A DNA stretch of 47,456 nt from Pseudomonas sp. PIC25. GTDB taxonomy: Bacteria > Pseudomonadota > Gammaproteobacteria > Pseudomonadales > Pseudomonadaceae. The position numbers and the translations under genes are program-made. Under the pieces are notes generated by a model that was given only the letters and a program-made list of their open reading frames with translations, was not told the DNA's origin and searched no databases. Every line of letters starts with the position of its first letter. Position 1 is the first letter of the stretch. Positions 15,243 through 25,877 of this stretch are shown piece after piece. The stretch is from contig NZ_MUJY01000078.1 of NCBI RefSeq assembly GCF_002286785.1, positions 1 through 47,456 on the forward strand, read 5' to 3'.

Positions 15243-15306
15243 ATGGTCATACTCCTGTACATATTGGCGCGCAGTATGGCTCAGTTTTTTTTCGGCTCTC
15301 AACCGA

Positions 15307-15334
15307 TTGCAGCCAAGCACTTGCTTGTTACACT
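15307..15334 (+). promoter_or_regulatory. Candidate promoter of the LEA-type lipoprotein gene
   Basis: TTGCAG (15307-15312), 16 nt, TACACT (15329-15334) lies 23 nt before the ATG. Confidence 0.4.
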
Positions 15335-15357
15335 GAGGCGTCCTTCGGAGTTTTCGA

Positions 15358-15855
15358 ATGTTTTATCAGGCGCAAACGATAAGAATTCTCAGCCTAATGA
15401 TGTTGTTCGGTCTGGCGACAGGCCTCGCAGGATGCTCCACCTGGCTCACCGGTGGATTCAAGGACCCGGACGTCCAACTCATCAAAGTCGATGTTGTCAG
15501 TGCCAAACTGATGAAGCAGGAGTTCCTGCTGCGTTTCCGCATCGCCAATCCCAATGGGATGAGCCTACCGGTGCGCGGGCTGGTCTATGACATCCACCTC
15601 AACGATGTGAAGCTTGCCGAAGGCGAGGCACGGACCTGGTTCACCGTGCCCGCCCATGGCCGCGAAGAGTTCGAGGTGCCGGTGCGCACCAACCTCTGGC
15701 GGCACATGAAGTACATCGTCAAGCTGCTCGAGAAGCCCGACCAGCCGATCCGCTATCGCCTCGAAGGCGAGGTCAAGACAGGCCTGATGTTCGGCCGCAG
15801 CGTGCACCTTTCGCGGAATGGCGAGATAATTCCCGGCGACTACATTCCGGAGTGA
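15358..15855 (+). CDS. LEA type 2 / WHy-domain lipoprotein
   Basis: A 165-residue protein. The lipobox LAGC puts the acylated cysteine at C26. One LEA14/WHy domain follows (about 40-160): [60 protein letters not shown]. Such lipoproteins are linked to desiccation or envelope stress by family only. GGAG lies 8 nt before the ATG. It leads a likely operon with the SEC-C mini-protein (7 bp later) and the DUF2489 protein (7 bp later). Confidence 0.9.
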   Translation: MFYQAQTIRILSLMMLFGLATGLAGCSTWLTGGFKDPDVQLIKVDVVSAKLMKQEFLLRFRIANPNGMSLPVRGLVYDIHLNDVKLAEGEARTWFTVPAHGREEFEVPVRTNLWRHMKYIVKLLEKPDQPIRYRLEGEVKTGLMFGRSVHLSRNGEIIPGDYIPE

Positions 15856-15862
15856 TTCACCC

Positions 15863-16051
<189 letters not shown>

Positions 16052-16058
16052 CCGCAGC

Positions 16059-16523
16059 ATGGACACGCTGACCCTGGGCCTGCTGCTCGCCGGCCTGCTG
16101 ATCATCCTCCCGCTGGCGCTGTATGCGCTGTTCCTCTGGCGGCGCGTCTGGGCCCGCCAGCGAGCGATCAGAGAGGCGGAGCGAGCGCGCCGGGAGCGCC
16201 TCGGCAGCGACCTGCGTATCCTGGCCGGCAGCCTGCTCGACGAGCAGCTGCCGCTGATCGAAGGGGCGATCCGCATCAAGGTGCTGATCGACAACTACGA
16301 CACCGCGCTGAGCAACAACCCCCGCTGCCAGGTCTTCCACCAGTTGTTCGAAGCCACCGCCCACGTGCCCACCCATGCCGCCTGGAAGGCGCTGGAGCGA
16401 AGCGAACGTCGCCACCATGAGGCCCGTTTCATAGAGCTGGAGCTGCAGCACAAGGCCGCCGCCCGGGCCGGCGCGCGCTGGCTGCTGGAAGAAGCCCTGC
16501 CGCCCTCCGCCAACGACGACTAG
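16059..16523 (+). CDS. DUF2489 family membrane-anchored protein
   Basis: A 154-residue protein with one N-terminal membrane segment (GLLLAGLLIILPLALYALFL), then a charged helical stretch (RRVWARQRAIREAERARRER) and a cytoplasmic helical domain typical of DUF2489 (AGSLLDEQLPLIEGAIRIKV, RCQVFHQLFEATAHVPTHAAW). Function is not known. The start is 7 bp after the SEC-C gene stop, so it is the third gene of the lipoprotein operon. From its stop codon to the next gene is 120 bp with nothing obvious. Confidence 0.85.
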   Translation: MDTLTLGLLLAGLLIILPLALYALFLWRRVWARQRAIREAERARRERLGSDLRILAGSLLDEQLPLIEGAIRIKVLIDNYDTALSNNPRCQVFHQLFEATAHVPTHAAWKALERSERRHHEARFIELELQHKAAARAGARWLLEEALPPSANDD

Positions 16524-16643
16524 CAGGCCGTCACTCCGGCTACCCGAAGAGCGCCGGCCTCTTGCCAGCCACACGGGCGCTCTCTACCTTAGCGCCCCAT
16601 ATCCCGAGCCATCCCGCCCCGCCCACGTGCCAGGAGCCCCTGC

Positions 16644-19196
16644 ATGCCATCGCGCCTGTTCCGACCGCTGACCAGCCTGACCCTGGGAGCGCTGATCTCC
16701 GGGCTGGTCAGCCTCACCGGCTGCCAGTCGCTGTTCGACAGCCGCTACCGCGACAGCGTGCCACCGGACCAGGGCACCGTGCGTATCCAGGGCCTCGCGC
16801 AAAGCGTGGTGGTCCGGCGCAACGCGCTGGGCATGCCGCTGATCGAGACCAATACCTTCCACGATGCGCTGTTCGCCCTGGGCTACGTGCACGCCGGAGA
16901 CCGCCTGAGCCAGATGGTCGGCATGCGCCTGATGGCCGAAGGCCGGCTGGCGGAAATGGCCGGACCCGGCGTGCTGGATATCGACCGCTTCATGCGCGCG
17001 GTGAATCTCAAGCAAAGCGCCGACACGCTCTACAAGAACGCCTCGCCACGCATCAAGCAGTTTTTCGAGGTTTACGCCCGTGGCGTGAACGCCTACCTGT
17101 TCCGCTACCGCGACAAGCTGCCGATGGATCTGGCCGAATCCGGCTATCGGCCGGCCTACTGGAAACCGGAAGACTCGGTACTGGTGTTCTGCCTGCTGAA
17201 TTTCGGCCTGTCGGTGAACCTGCAGGAAGAGATCGCCGCCCTGGTGCTGGCGCAGAAGGTGGGTGCCGACAAGCTGGCCTGGCTGGTGCCGATCTACCCC
17301 GACGAACCCCTGCCCTTCGACGAAGCGGAAAAACTCAAGGGTCTGAACCTCACCGGTAACGCGTTCGCCACGATTCCCGGCCTGCGCCAGGTCGATTCCG
17401 CCGCGGCGCAGGTGGCTGCGCTGAACATGCTGGGGGTCGCGGCTTCCAATAATTGGGCCATCGCCCCGCGGAACAGCCGCAGCGGCAAGAGCCTGCTGGC
17501 CAACGACACCCACCTGCCGCTGCAGATGCCCTCGGTGTGGAACTTCGTGCAGATCCGTTCGCCGAAGTTCCAGGCCGCCGGGGTATCCGTCGCCGGGGTG
17601 CCGGCGGTGGTGGCCGGGTTCAACGGCAAGCTGGCCTGGGGCATGACCATGGTCATGGGCGACAACCAGGACCTGTTCCTGGAAAAGCTCAAGCGCGAAG
17701 GCAACCGGCTCTACTACCAGGCCAACGGCCAGTGGCTCCCGGCTCGCGAACGACAGGAAACCTTCTTCATCAAGGGTGAGCGACCGATCCGCGAAACCCT
17801 CTACGAGACCCGTAACGGCCCGTTGCTGAACAGCGTACTCGGCGAACGCAAACACATGCTGCAACCGTTGCAGCTCGCCAGCGGCTACGGCCTGGCGCTG
17901 AAACAGGCGTCCATGGACGGCGACCGCAGCCTCGACGCCTTCTTCGACCTGTCCCGCGCCCAGTCGGTCGAACAGGCCTTCGACGCCACCCGCGAAGTGC
18001 GCGCCATGGCACTGAACATTCTGTTTGCCGATGCCGGGCATATCGGCTGGCAGGTCACCGGGCGCTTCCCCAATCGCCGCGAAGGCCGAGGGCTGCTGCC
18101 CTCGCCCGGCTGGGACGACCGCTACGGCTGGGACGGCTTCGCCGACCCGATGCTGTATCCGATGGATCAGGACCCGCCGCAAGGCTGGCTGGGCACCGCC
18201 AACCACCGCACCGCGCCCGCCGGCTACGGCGTGCAACTGTCCAACTCCTGGTACTACCCGGAACGCGCGGAACGCATCGCCGAGCTGGCTGGCCGTGGCA
18301 AGCATGATCAGCAGAGCATGATCGCCATGCAGTACGACCAGACCACGCCGTTCGCCGCCAAGCTGAAAGCCGTGTTCGAAGACCCCGGCATGGCCCAGCC
18401 GCTCAAGCAGGCTATCGATGCCTTGCCCGGCATCGAGCGGGACAAGGCCCGCGAGGCCCTGAGCCGCCTGCTGGCATTCGACGGCCGCCTCAGCCCGACT
18501 TCGGCGGACGACGCCCTGTATGGCGCCTTCCTCCATGAAAGCGCGCGGCAAATCTTCCTCGACGAGCTTGGCCCGGACGACAACCCGGCCTGGAGGGCGC
18601 TGATCCAGACCGCCAACACCTCCTATTCGGCCCAGGCCGACCACCTGCTCGGGCGTCTCGACAGCCCGTTCTGGGACGACATCCGCACCCCGCAGCAGGA
18701 AGACAAGCCGGCGATCCTCGCCCGCAGCCTGGCCGCCGCCGTGACCTTCACCGAGAGCCACCTGGGCACGGACCGCAAGGCCTGGCAGTGGGGCAAGCTG
18801 CACCGCTACGTCTGGGCCACCGAGACCACCCGCCTGGCGCCATACATGAGCGCCAGCCAACGCGCCGGCATCAACGCGTTGAAAGGTTACCTCGACCGTG
18901 GTCCCTATCCCGCCGGCGGCGACCACAGCACACTGAACGTCTCCGCCTATAACTGGGGGCAGGATTTCGACACCTGGCTGATCCCGGCAATGCGCATCGT
19001 CGTCGATTTCGGCCAGAACGAACCGATGATGGGCGTGAACAGCTCCGGCCAGTCCGGCAACCCGGCCAGCCCGCACTATGCCGACGGCATCGACGCCTGG
19101 CTCAAGGGACGCTACGTGAGCTTCCCCTTCCAGCCGCAGAATCTGGACAAGGTGTACGGCAGCAAACGCCTGATCCTGGTGCCCGCGGGGCGCTGA
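16644..19196 (+). CDS. quiP: Acyl-homoserine lactone acylase QuiP (penicillin acylase family)
   Basis: An 850-residue Ntn-hydrolase precursor, close to the 847 residues I recall for P. aeruginosa QuiP. N-terminal signal with SLTGC (C27), so possibly a lipoprotein. The alpha subunit is residues to about 267. Autocleavage should expose nucleophile S268 in [12 protein letters not shown], followed by [20 protein letters not shown] and [17 protein letters not shown] of the beta subunit. QuiP hydrolyses the amide of long-chain acyl-homoserine lactones, quenching quorum signals or using them as nutrients. AGGAG lies 7 nt before the ATG. No luxI/luxR gene is in the window. Confidence 0.9.
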   Translation: MPSRLFRPLTSLTLGALISGLVSLTGCQSLFDSRYRDSVPPDQGTVRIQGLAQSVVVRRNALGMPLIETNTFHDALFALGYVHAGDRLSQMVGMRLMAEGRLAEMAGPGVLDIDRFMRAVNLKQSADTLYKNASPRIKQFFEVYARGVNAYLFRYRDKLPMDLAESGYRPAYWKPEDSVLVFCLLNFGLSVNLQEEIAALVLAQKVGADKLAWLVPIYPDEPLPFDEAEKLKGLNLTGNAFATIPGLRQVDSAAAQVAALNMLGVAASNNWAIAPRNSRSGKSLLANDTHLPLQMPSVWNFVQIRSPKFQAAGVSVAGVPAVVAGFNGKLAWGMTMVMGDNQDLFLEKLKREGNRLYYQANGQWLPARERQETFFIKGERPIRETLYETRNGPLLNSVLGERKHMLQPLQLASGYGLALKQASMDGDRSLDAFFDLSRAQSVEQAFDATREVRAMALNILFADAGHIGWQVTGRFPNRREGRGLLPSPGWDDRYGWDGFADPMLYPMDQDPPQGWLGTANHRTAPAGYGVQLSNSWYYPERAERIAELAGRGKHDQQSMIAMQYDQTTPFAAKLKAVFEDPGMAQPLKQAIDALPGIERDKAREALSRLLAFDGRLSPTSADDALYGAFLHESARQIFLDELGPDDNPAWRALIQTANTSYSAQADHLLGRLDSPFWDDIRTPQQEDKPAILARSLAAAVTFTESHLGTDRKAWQWGKLHRYVWATETTRLAPYMSASQRAGINALKGYLDRGPYPAGGDHSTLNVSAYNWGQDFDTWLIPAMRIVVDFGQNEPMMGVNSSGQSGNPASPHYADGIDAWLKGRYVSFPFQPQNLDKVYGSKRLILVPAGR

Positions 19197-19207
19197 GGGC
19201 CGTATTC

Positions 19208-19345
19208 GTAGGGGCGAACTCATTCGTCCAACCCACCCGTGCCGGGCGAATAAATTCGCCCCTACACCGGCCTCGACTCCGTAGGAGCCAGCTCTGCTGG
19301 CGAAGCTTTTGCGCCGCCTGTTTTCGCGAGCAAGCTCGCTCCTAC
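19208..19345. repeat. Cluster of REP-like hairpins
   Basis: Three elements lie between quiP and the repair operon: GTAGGGGCGAA...TTCGCCCCTAC (19208-19265), GTAGGAGCCAGC..GCTGGCGAAGC (19281-19306) and GCGAGCAAGCTCGCTCCTAC (19326-19345). The rest of the 270-bp gap, to 19467, shows no clear promoter. Confidence 0.7.
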
Positions 19346-19467
19346 AAGGGCAACGCCCCTACATCCCGTGCACACTGCCGCCCTGCCCACACAACCATTT
19401 ACCGATCCGGGAGTCGGAAGTCAGACAGGCGCAGGCTCGCCGTATTTCCGTACAAGACACTATCACT

Positions 19468-20505
19468 ATGGATCTGGTCATCGCCCGCCCCGAAGGTCTC
19501 TACTGCCCGCCCGGAGATTTCTACATCGATCCCTGGCGGCCGGTGGAGCGCGCCGTCATCACCCATGCCCACGGCGATCATGCCCGCGGGGGCATGGGGC
19601 ACTATCTCGCCGCTGCGCCCAGCGAAGGCATTCTGCGGACGCGCCTGGGCCCGGACCTGCCGCTGCAAACCCTGGTCTATGGCGAAAGCCTCAACCACAA
19701 CGGCGTGACGCTGAGCTTCCACCCTGCAGGGCATGTCCTCGGTTCGGCCCAGGTGCGCCTGGAATACCGGGGCGAGGTGTGGGTCGCCTCGGGCGACTAC
19801 AAGGTGGAGCCGGACGGCACTTGCGCGCCCTTCGAGCCAGTGCGTTGCCATTGTTTCATCAGCGAATCCACTTTCGGCCTGCCGATCTACCGCTGGCCGA
19901 CGCAGGCATCCGTATTCCGCGAAATCAACGACTGGTGGCGTGCCAACGCCACCCTCGGGCGCACCAGCGTGCTGTTCTGTTACGCCCTGGGCAAGGCACA
20001 ACGCATCCTTCACGGGCTCGATGCCGATATCGGCCCCATCGTCGTGCATGGTGCGGTGGAACCGCTCAACCGGGTTTACCGCGAGGCCGGCGTGCATCTC
20101 CCCGATACGCTTTATGCCGGTGACCTGGCGAAGAACGATCCGCGCCTGCGCCAAGCCATCGTCCTCGCCCCGCCTTCGGCCGGCGGCAGTACCTGGATGC
20201 GCCGCTTCGGCGATTATTCCGACGCCTTCGCCAGCGGCTGGATGATGTTGCGCGGCACCCGGCGCCGACGCGGTGTCGATCGCGGCTTCGTGCTTTCCGA
20301 TCACGCCGACTGGCCGGGCTTGCTCTGGGCCATCGAACAGACCGGCGCCGAGCGGGTGATGGTCACCCATGGCTCGGTGGCGGTGCTGGTGCGCTACCTG
20401 TGCGAACAGGGGCTCGATGCCCAGGCGTTCGACACCGAATACGGCGACGAGGAAGAAGCCGGCCTGGTGGCCCGCCAGGAAAGCACCGAGGGAGACGCCG
20501 GATGA
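19468..20505 (+). CDS. Ligase-associated MBL-fold DNA exonuclease
   Basis: A 345-residue metallo-beta-lactamase/beta-CASP nuclease of the mRNA 3'-end-processing type. Metal ligands: HAHGDH (33-38), FHPAGHVLGSAQVR, ASGDYKVE and a C-terminal LSDHADW. It is the first of four genes known to travel with an ATP-dependent ligase and thought to process DNA ends before sealing. I start at the ATG at 19468 (MDLVIARPEG); an in-frame codon further upstream would place REP sequence in the protein. No good ribosome binding site is visible. The stop overlaps the ligase start (ATGA). Confidence 0.93.
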   Translation: MDLVIARPEGLYCPPGDFYIDPWRPVERAVITHAHGDHARGGMGHYLAAAPSEGILRTRLGPDLPLQTLVYGESLNHNGVTLSFHPAGHVLGSAQVRLEYRGEVWVASGDYKVEPDGTCAPFEPVRCHCFISESTFGLPIYRWPTQASVFREINDWWRANATLGRTSVLFCYALGKAQRILHGLDADIGPIVVHGAVEPLNRVYREAGVHLPDTLYAGDLAKNDPRLRQAIVLAPPSAGGSTWMRRFGDYSDAFASGWMMLRGTRRRRGVDRGFVLSDHADWPGLLWAIEQTGAERVMVTHGSVAVLVRYLCEQGLDAQAFDTEYGDEEEAGLVARQESTEGDAG

Positions 20506-22196
20506 AGGCCTTCGCCGAACTCTACGCACGCCTCGACGCCACCACCTCGAGCAATGCCAAGCTGGCCGCGATGCGCGACTACTTCCGCGAGGCGCCGGCG
20601 GAAGATGCCGCCTGGGCGGTCTATTTCCTCGCCGGCGGGCGACCGCGCCAACTGGTGCCGACCCGGCTGCTGCGCGACACCGCCACCCGTGCCGCCGGCC
20701 TCCCCGACTGGCTGTTCGAGGAAAGCTACCAGGCGGTCGGCGACCTGGCGGAAACCATCTCTCTGCTGTTGCCTGAATCCAGCCACGCCTCGGACGACGG
20801 CCTCGCCGTGTGGATGCAGGAAAAACTGCTTCCCCTGCGCGGCCTGCCGCCGGAAGAGCTGGCCGAACGCCTGCCGCCGCTCTGGGCGCAACTGGACCGT
20901 CCGAGCCTGATGCTCTGTCTCAAGCTGATCACCGGGGCGTTCCGCGTCGGTGTGTCGAAACTCCTGGTCACCCGCGCTTTGGCCGCCGTCGCCGACATCG
21001 ACCCGAAGCGCGTGGCCCAGCGCCTGGTGGGCTACACCGATCTGTCGCACCGTCCCAGCGCCGACAGCTTCCAGGCGCTGATCGCCCCGGAATCGGACGA
21101 CGAACACGCCCAGCGCGGTGGCCAGCCCTATCCGTTCTTTCTTGCCCATCCGCTGCAAGCCGAAATCGAGCGCTTCGCCGGTCTGCTCGGCCCGCCGTCC
21201 GACTGGCTGGTGGAATGGAAGTGGGACGGTATCCGCGCGCAACTGGTAAAGCGCGACGGTCGCCTGTGGGTCTGGTCGCGTGGCGAGGAACTGGTCAGCG
21301 AGCGCTTCCCGGAGTTGGGGCGGCTCGTGGATTGCCTGCCGGACGGCAGCGTGCTCGACGGCGAGATCGTCGCCTGGAAAGACGGCCGCGTGCAGCCCTT
21401 CGCCCTGTTGCAGCAGCGCATCGGGCGCAAGACGCTGACCGCGAAGGTGCTGGAGCAGGCACCCGCGGCGGTGCTCGCCTACGACCTGCTGGAATGGCAG
21501 GGCGAGGATTGGCGGCAACGGCCACTGGGCGAGCGCCGCGCTTGTCTGGAGCAGGTGGTCGCCCGCTGTTCGGGGGACGCGGCGATCCAGACTGACCTGC
21601 TCGACGAGCACGCGCCGGCGGTGGAGCAGGCCGTGCTGATGCTCTCGCCCCTGGTGGAAGGTGCCGACTGGCACGACCTCGCCCGCCAGCGCGAAGCCTC
21701 CCGCGAGCGAGGGGTCGAAGGGATGATGCTCAAGGCCCGCGACTCCCGCTACGGCGTGGGCCGGACCAAGGATGTCGGCGTCTGGTGGAAATGGAAGATC
21801 GATCCCTACTCGGTGGATGCCGTGCTGATCTACGCCCAGCGAGGCCATGGCCGGCGCGCCAGCCTGTACACCGACTTCACCTTCGCGGTCTGGGACGGCG
21901 CGCCCGGCGATCCCGAGCGCAAGCTGGTGCCGTTCGCCAAGGCCTATTCCGGCTTGACCGACGAGGAAATGCGCCAGGTCGACGCCATCGTCCGCCGCAC
22001 CACGGTGGAGAAATTCGGCCCGGTGCGCAGCGTTACCCCAACCCTGGTGTTCGAGCTGGGCTTCGAAGGCATCGCCGCCAGCAACCGCCATAAGAGCGGC
22101 ATCGCCGTGCGCTTCCCGCGTATGCTGCGCTGGCGCCACGACAAGCCGGTGGATGAAGCCGACACCCTGGAAACCCTGCGGGCACTGCTGCCATGA
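20502..22196 (+). CDS. ATP-dependent DNA ligase
   Basis: A 564-residue protein. A helical DNA-binding domain (about 1-200, with [19 protein letters not shown]) precedes the nucleotidyltransferase core: adenylated lysine K240 in [29 protein letters not shown] and [10 protein letters not shown]-terminal OB fold follows with [15 protein letters not shown] and VFELGFEGI. It is the ligase after which the adjacent ligase-associated genes are named. The operon is thought to act in DNA repair, separate from the NAD-dependent LigA. It joins its neighbours by ATGA overlaps on both sides. Confidence 0.96.
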   Translation: MKAFAELYARLDATTSSNAKLAAMRDYFREAPAEDAAWAVYFLAGGRPRQLVPTRLLRDTATRAAGLPDWLFEESYQAVGDLAETISLLLPESSHASDDGLAVWMQEKLLPLRGLPPEELAERLPPLWAQLDRPSLMLCLKLITGAFRVGVSKLLVTRALAAVADIDPKRVAQRLVGYTDLSHRPSADSFQALIAPESDDEHAQRGGQPYPFFLAHPLQAEIERFAGLLGPPSDWLVEWKWDGIRAQLVKRDGRLWVWSRGEELVSERFPELGRLVDCLPDGSVLDGEIVAWKDGRVQPFALLQQRIGRKTLTAKVLEQAPAAVLAYDLLEWQGEDWRQRPLGERRACLEQVVARCSGDAAIQTDLLDEHAPAVEQAVLMLSPLVEGADWHDLARQREASRERGVEGMMLKARDSRYGVGRTKDVGVWWKWKIDPYSVDAVLIYAQRGHGRRASLYTDFTFAVWDGAPGDPERKLVPFAKAYSGLTDEEMRQVDAIVRRTTVEKFGPVRSVTPTLVFELGFEGIAASNRHKSGIAVRFPRMLRWRHDKPVDEADTLETLRALLP

Positions 22197-24784
22197 GCCC
22201 GTCCCCAGACCTCGCCGGCGCCTGGTTCGCCCGCCAGGGCTGGTCGCCGTTCGCCTTTCAGGAACAGGTCTGGCAGGCGGTGGCCGCGGGCAAGTCCGGC
22301 CTGCTACATGCCAGCACTGGCGCCGGCAAGACCTACGCGGTCTGGTTCGCCGCGTTGAACCGATTCGCCGAGAGCGGCAGCGCCACGGCCTCGAAACAGA
22401 GCGCGCCGCTGACCGTCCTCTGGATCACGCCGATGCGCGCCCTCGCCGCCGACACCACACGCGCCCTGGAAGCGCCATTGAAGGATCTGCACATCGCTTG
22501 GGATATCGGTCTGCGTACCGGCGACACCAGCAGCTCCGAGCGCGCCCGCCAGGGTCGCCGCCTGCCGAGCGCGCTGGTCACCACCCCGGAAAGCCTGACC
22601 CTGCTGCTCACCCGCGCCGATGCCCGCCAGTCCTTCGCCGGACTGCGCATGCTGGTGGTGGACGAGTGGCACGAACTGCTCGGCAACAAGCGCGGCGTGC
22701 AATTGCAATTGGCCCTGGCGCGCCTGCGCCAATGGAATCCCGCGCTGATCGTCTGGGGCCTTTCCGCCACCCTGGGCAACCAGGCGAATGCCTTGGAGGT
22801 ATTGCTTCACCCCGGCCAGGGGCGGCTGGTCCACGGAATGACGCCCAAGACCTTGCAGGTCGATACCCTGCTGCCGCCCACGCTGGAACGCTTTCCCTGG
22901 GCCGGCCATCTCGGCCTGCGCATGCTGCCCCAAGTGATCGAGGAACTGGAGACGGCAGCCACCTCGCTGGTGTTCACCAACACCCGCTCCCAGGCCGAGC
23001 TGTGGTATCAGGCGCTGCTCGAAGCCCGCCCGGACTGGGCCGGGCTGATCGCCCTGCACCACGGTTCGCTGTCCCGCGAAGTGCGCGACTGGGTGGAGCG
23101 TGGCCTGAAGGACGGCCGGCTCAAGGCGGTGGTCTGCACCTCCAGCCTCGATCTCGGTGTGGACTTCCTGCCGGTGGAGCGGGTCCTGCAGATCGGCTCG
23201 CCGAAAGGCGTGGCCCGACTGATGCAGCGTGCCGGACGCTCCGGCCATGCACCGGGGCGGCCGTCGCGGGTGACCCTGGTGCCGACCCACAGCCTGGAAC
23301 TGGCCGAGGCCGCCGCCGCTCACGACGCGGTGGCGGCGCGGCGGGTCGAGGCACGGCTGTCACCGGAAAAGCCGCTGGACGTGCTGGTCCAGCACCTGGT
23401 CAGCATGGCCCTGGGTGGCGGTTTCCGGCCCGATGCCCTGTTCACCGAAATCCGCCACGCCTGGGCCTATCGCAATCTGGAAGAAGCCGAGTGGGCCTGG
23501 GCCCTGGCTTTCGTACGCCATGGCGGCCATTCCCTTACCGCCTACCCCGACTACCGGCGCGTCGAGCCGGACGAGCACGGCGTCTGGCGCGTGCCGAGCC
23601 GGCGTCTGGCGCTGCGCCATCGAATGAGCATCGGCACCATCGTCAGCGATGCCGCCCTAACCGTGAAATTCTGGCGCCAGGGTGGCAGCGGCGGCGCCCT
23701 CGGTTCGGTGGAGGAAGGCTTCATCGCCCGCCTCCGCCCCGGCGATTGCTTCCTGTTCTCCGGCCGCCTGCTGGAGCTGGTGCGGGTGGAAAACATGACC
23801 GTCTACGTCCGCCGGGCCAGCGGCCGCAAGCCCGCCGTGCCGCGCTGGAACGGCGGACGCATGCCGCTTTCCACCGAGCTGGCCGATGCACTGGTGGAAC
23901 AGCTCGGCGCCGCCGCACGCGGCGAATTCGCCAGCGTCGAGATGCAGCGGGTACGCCCACTGCTGGAGGTGCAGCAGGCCTGGTCGGCGCTGCCCACGGC
24001 AACCAGCCTGCTCGCCGAGGTACTGAGGTCCCGCGAGGGCTGGCATTTGTTCCTCTACCCGTTTGCCGGCCGCCACGTTCATCTCGGCCTGGCCAATCTG
24101 CTCGCCTGGCGAGTCGCGCAGCGCCAGCCGGTCACGTTCTCCATTGCCGTCAACGATTACGGCTTCGAGCTGCTGTCGCCCACCGAGGTGGACTGGGCAC
24201 GCTGGCTGACGCCCGCCCTGCTCGGCCACGAGCACCTGCTCGCCGATGTCCTGGCCAGCCTCAATGCCGGCGAGATGGCACGCCGGCGCTTCCGGGAAAT
24301 CGCGCGGATCGCCGGGCTGGTGTTTTCCGGCTATCCCGGCGCGCAGAAAAGCGCACGCCAGTTGCAGGCGTCCAGCGGGCTGTTCTTCGACGTGTTCCGC
24401 CAGTACGACCCGGACAACCTGTTGCTCGCCCAGGCCGAGGAAGAAGTGCTGCGCCAGGAGCTGGACGTGGCACGCCTGGAGCAGGCGCTACGCCGCTTGC
24501 AGGAACGGCGCCTGGACATCCGCCCGATCAAGCGTCCCACCCCGCTGGCCTTCCCCCTGCTGGTCGAACGATTCCGCGAAGGCATGAGTACGGAAAAACT
24601 GGCCGACCGCATCGCCCGCATGGTCCGCGACTTGGAGAAAGCAGCCGGCCCCGGTGGGCCGGAGAGCAACTCCGAGATCGGCCAACCGTCGTTCGAGCGC
24701 GACGACGACCTGTCCCGCCGGCCTCGCGCGCCGCGCCAGCGCAAGACGGGCCTGCCCCGGCAACGGAAGACGGCCGGCCGATGA
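22193..24784 (+). CDS. Ligase-associated DEXH-box helicase (Lhr-like)
   Basis: An 863-residue superfamily 2 helicase. Walker A is STGAGKT (41-47), motif II is [14 protein letters not shown] (DEWH 157-160), motif [11 protein letters not shown] and motif [16 protein letters not shown]. Beyond the two RecA-like domains comes the Lhr-type winged-helix/beta-barrel region (about 430-800). The C-terminal ~60 residues are basic and low-complexity ([22 protein letters not shown]). It should unwind DNA or RNA:DNA hybrids during repair. It starts with an ATGA overlap at the ligase stop and ends with one at the pdeM start. Confidence 0.95.
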   Translation: MSPSPDLAGAWFARQGWSPFAFQEQVWQAVAAGKSGLLHASTGAGKTYAVWFAALNRFAESGSATASKQSAPLTVLWITPMRALAADTTRALEAPLKDLHIAWDIGLRTGDTSSSERARQGRRLPSALVTTPESLTLLLTRADARQSFAGLRMLVVDEWHELLGNKRGVQLQLALARLRQWNPALIVWGLSATLGNQANALEVLLHPGQGRLVHGMTPKTLQVDTLLPPTLERFPWAGHLGLRMLPQVIEELETAATSLVFTNTRSQAELWYQALLEARPDWAGLIALHHGSLSREVRDWVERGLKDGRLKAVVCTSSLDLGVDFLPVERVLQIGSPKGVARLMQRAGRSGHAPGRPSRVTLVPTHSLELAEAAAAHDAVAARRVEARLSPEKPLDVLVQHLVSMALGGGFRPDALFTEIRHAWAYRNLEEAEWAWALAFVRHGGHSLTAYPDYRRVEPDEHGVWRVPSRRLALRHRMSIGTIVSDAALTVKFWRQGGSGGALGSVEEGFIARLRPGDCFLFSGRLLELVRVENMTVYVRRASGRKPAVPRWNGGRMPLSTELADALVEQLGAAARGEFASVEMQRVRPLLEVQQAWSALPTATSLLAEVLRSREGWHLFLYPFAGRHVHLGLANLLAWRVAQRQPVTFSIAVNDYGFELLSPTEVDWARWLTPALLGHEHLLADVLASLNAGEMARRRFREIARIAGLVFSGYPGAQKSARQLQASSGLFFDVFRQYDPDNLLLAQAEEEVLRQELDVARLEQALRRLQERRLDIRPIKRPTPLAFPLLVERFREGMSTEKLADRIARMVRDLEKAAGPGGPESNSEIGQPSFERDDDLSRRPRAPRQRKTGLPRQRKTAGR

Positions 24785-25434
24785 GCAGCCACCATGTCCT
24801 CCCCCTCGCCGGCACCGAACTCTGGCTGCTTGGCGAGAAGGCGGTCTACTGGCCGGAGCATAGGACCCTACTGGTCGCCGACATTCATTTCGGCAAGGCG
24901 GCCGCCTATCGACGCCTCGGTCAGCCGGTCCCCCAAGGCACCACCTCGAACAATCTGCGCCGGCTGGATGCCTTGCTGGATCGTCACGCCTGTTCCCGGT
25001 TGGTGTTTCTCGGCGATTTCCTGCATGCACCGGAATCCCACGCCCCGGCTACCCTCGCCCGCCTAGGTGAATGGCGAGAGCACCATGCCGCGCTGCCGAT
25101 GATCCTGGTGCGCGGCAATCATGACCGCCGCGCCGGGGACCCGCCCGCCGCGCTGAACATCGAGGTGCTCGGCGAACCCTCGTACCTGGGACCGTTCGCC
25201 CTGCGCCACGAACCCATCCGCGAGGCAGGGCACGTGGTGCTGGCCGGTCATCTGCATCCGGCGTTCCGCCTGGCCGGCAAGGGGCAGCAGAGCCTGCGCC
25301 TGCCGTGCTTCAGCGTCGAAGACGGGCTACTTCTGTTGCCGGCGTTCGGCGATTTCACGGGCGGCATGGAACTGCCCGCCGCACCGGGGCGGCGGGTATT
25401 CGTGGTTGCCGATGGGGAGATCTGGCCGGTCTAG
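24781..25434 (+). CDS. pdeM: Ligase-associated DNA damage response endonuclease PdeM
   Basis: A 217-residue calcineurin-like metallophosphoesterase. Motifs in order: VADIHFGK (D34, H36), [19 protein letters not shown] and [11 protein letters not shown], the complete two-metal set. It is the last gene of the four-gene repair operon, joined to the helicase by a 4-bp ATGA overlap. Family members cut single-stranded DNA or flaps. A small convergent gene ends 15 bp beyond it, with no clear terminator between. Confidence 0.95.
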   Translation: MSSHHVLPLAGTELWLLGEKAVYWPEHRTLLVADIHFGKAAAYRRLGQPVPQGTTSNNLRRLDALLDRHACSRLVFLGDFLHAPESHAPATLARLGEWREHHAALPMILVRGNHDRRAGDPPAALNIEVLGEPSYLGPFALRHEPIREAGHVVLAGHLHPAFRLAGKGQQSLRLPCFSVEDGLLLLPAFGDFTGGMELPAAPGRRVFVVADGEIWPV

Positions 25435-25449
25435 ACGGCCTCCGGGGGT

Positions 25450-25683
25450 TCAATCGCTGGCTTCGGAAATGCCGGTGATGGTCACGCCGTAGCGTTGCAG
25501 CAACTCTTGCGCGGGGCCCTCCAACCCCTCGTCCTGGTTGGTGGGTTCCAGCGGCTCGTATCGCTTGGCCGCCTCTTCGCGGACCAGTTCGATCGCTTGT
25601 TCCATCTCGGGCTTCTCGGCCGATTCCGTCGTGATCATGGCGGTATTGCCGTCTTTGTTGAAGGTGATGATCCACTTCGCCAT
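25450..25683 (-). CDS. Small conserved-type hypothetical protein
   Basis: A 77-residue acidic soluble protein (starts MAKWIITFNKDGNTAMIT; ends TGISEASD). It probably has a beta-hairpin followed by a helix (EMEQAIELVREEAAKRY). I recognise no domain. AGGTGG/AAGGG precedes the ATG. It is convergent with pdeM and divergent from the erythromycin esterase-like gene. The 194-bp gap upstream (25684-25877) holds no clear promoter that I can name. Confidence 0.7.
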   Translation of the reverse strand: MAKWIITFNKDGNTAMITTESAEKPEMEQAIELVREEAAKRYEPLEPTNQDEGLEGPAQELLQRYGVTITGISEASD

Positions 25684-25877
25684 GCCCTTGCCACCTCTCT
25701 GTCCAGATTATCCAGGCCACAGCCGCGCGGACGCGCTGCGTTCCCATTAGACCCGCCGGACCAGAGCAGTTCGCGCCACGCCGGCGGCCCATCCGTCGCG
25801 GCTTTGGAACACCAGACATTCAGCCCCGGTCAGCTTCTATGACGCCCCCATGAAAAGACAGCAGAGGAGGAGATCCC

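Noticed and set aside
16584-19223. A long (879-codon) open frame on the minus strand opposite quiP
   Set aside because: It mirrors a clearly real gene in a GC-rich genome, where antisense frames stay open because of codon bias; its composition (His, Gln, Gly, Val-rich) is typical of such shadows. The same holds for the long frames opposite dinG, metG, pilY1 and the glycoside hydrolase-like gene.
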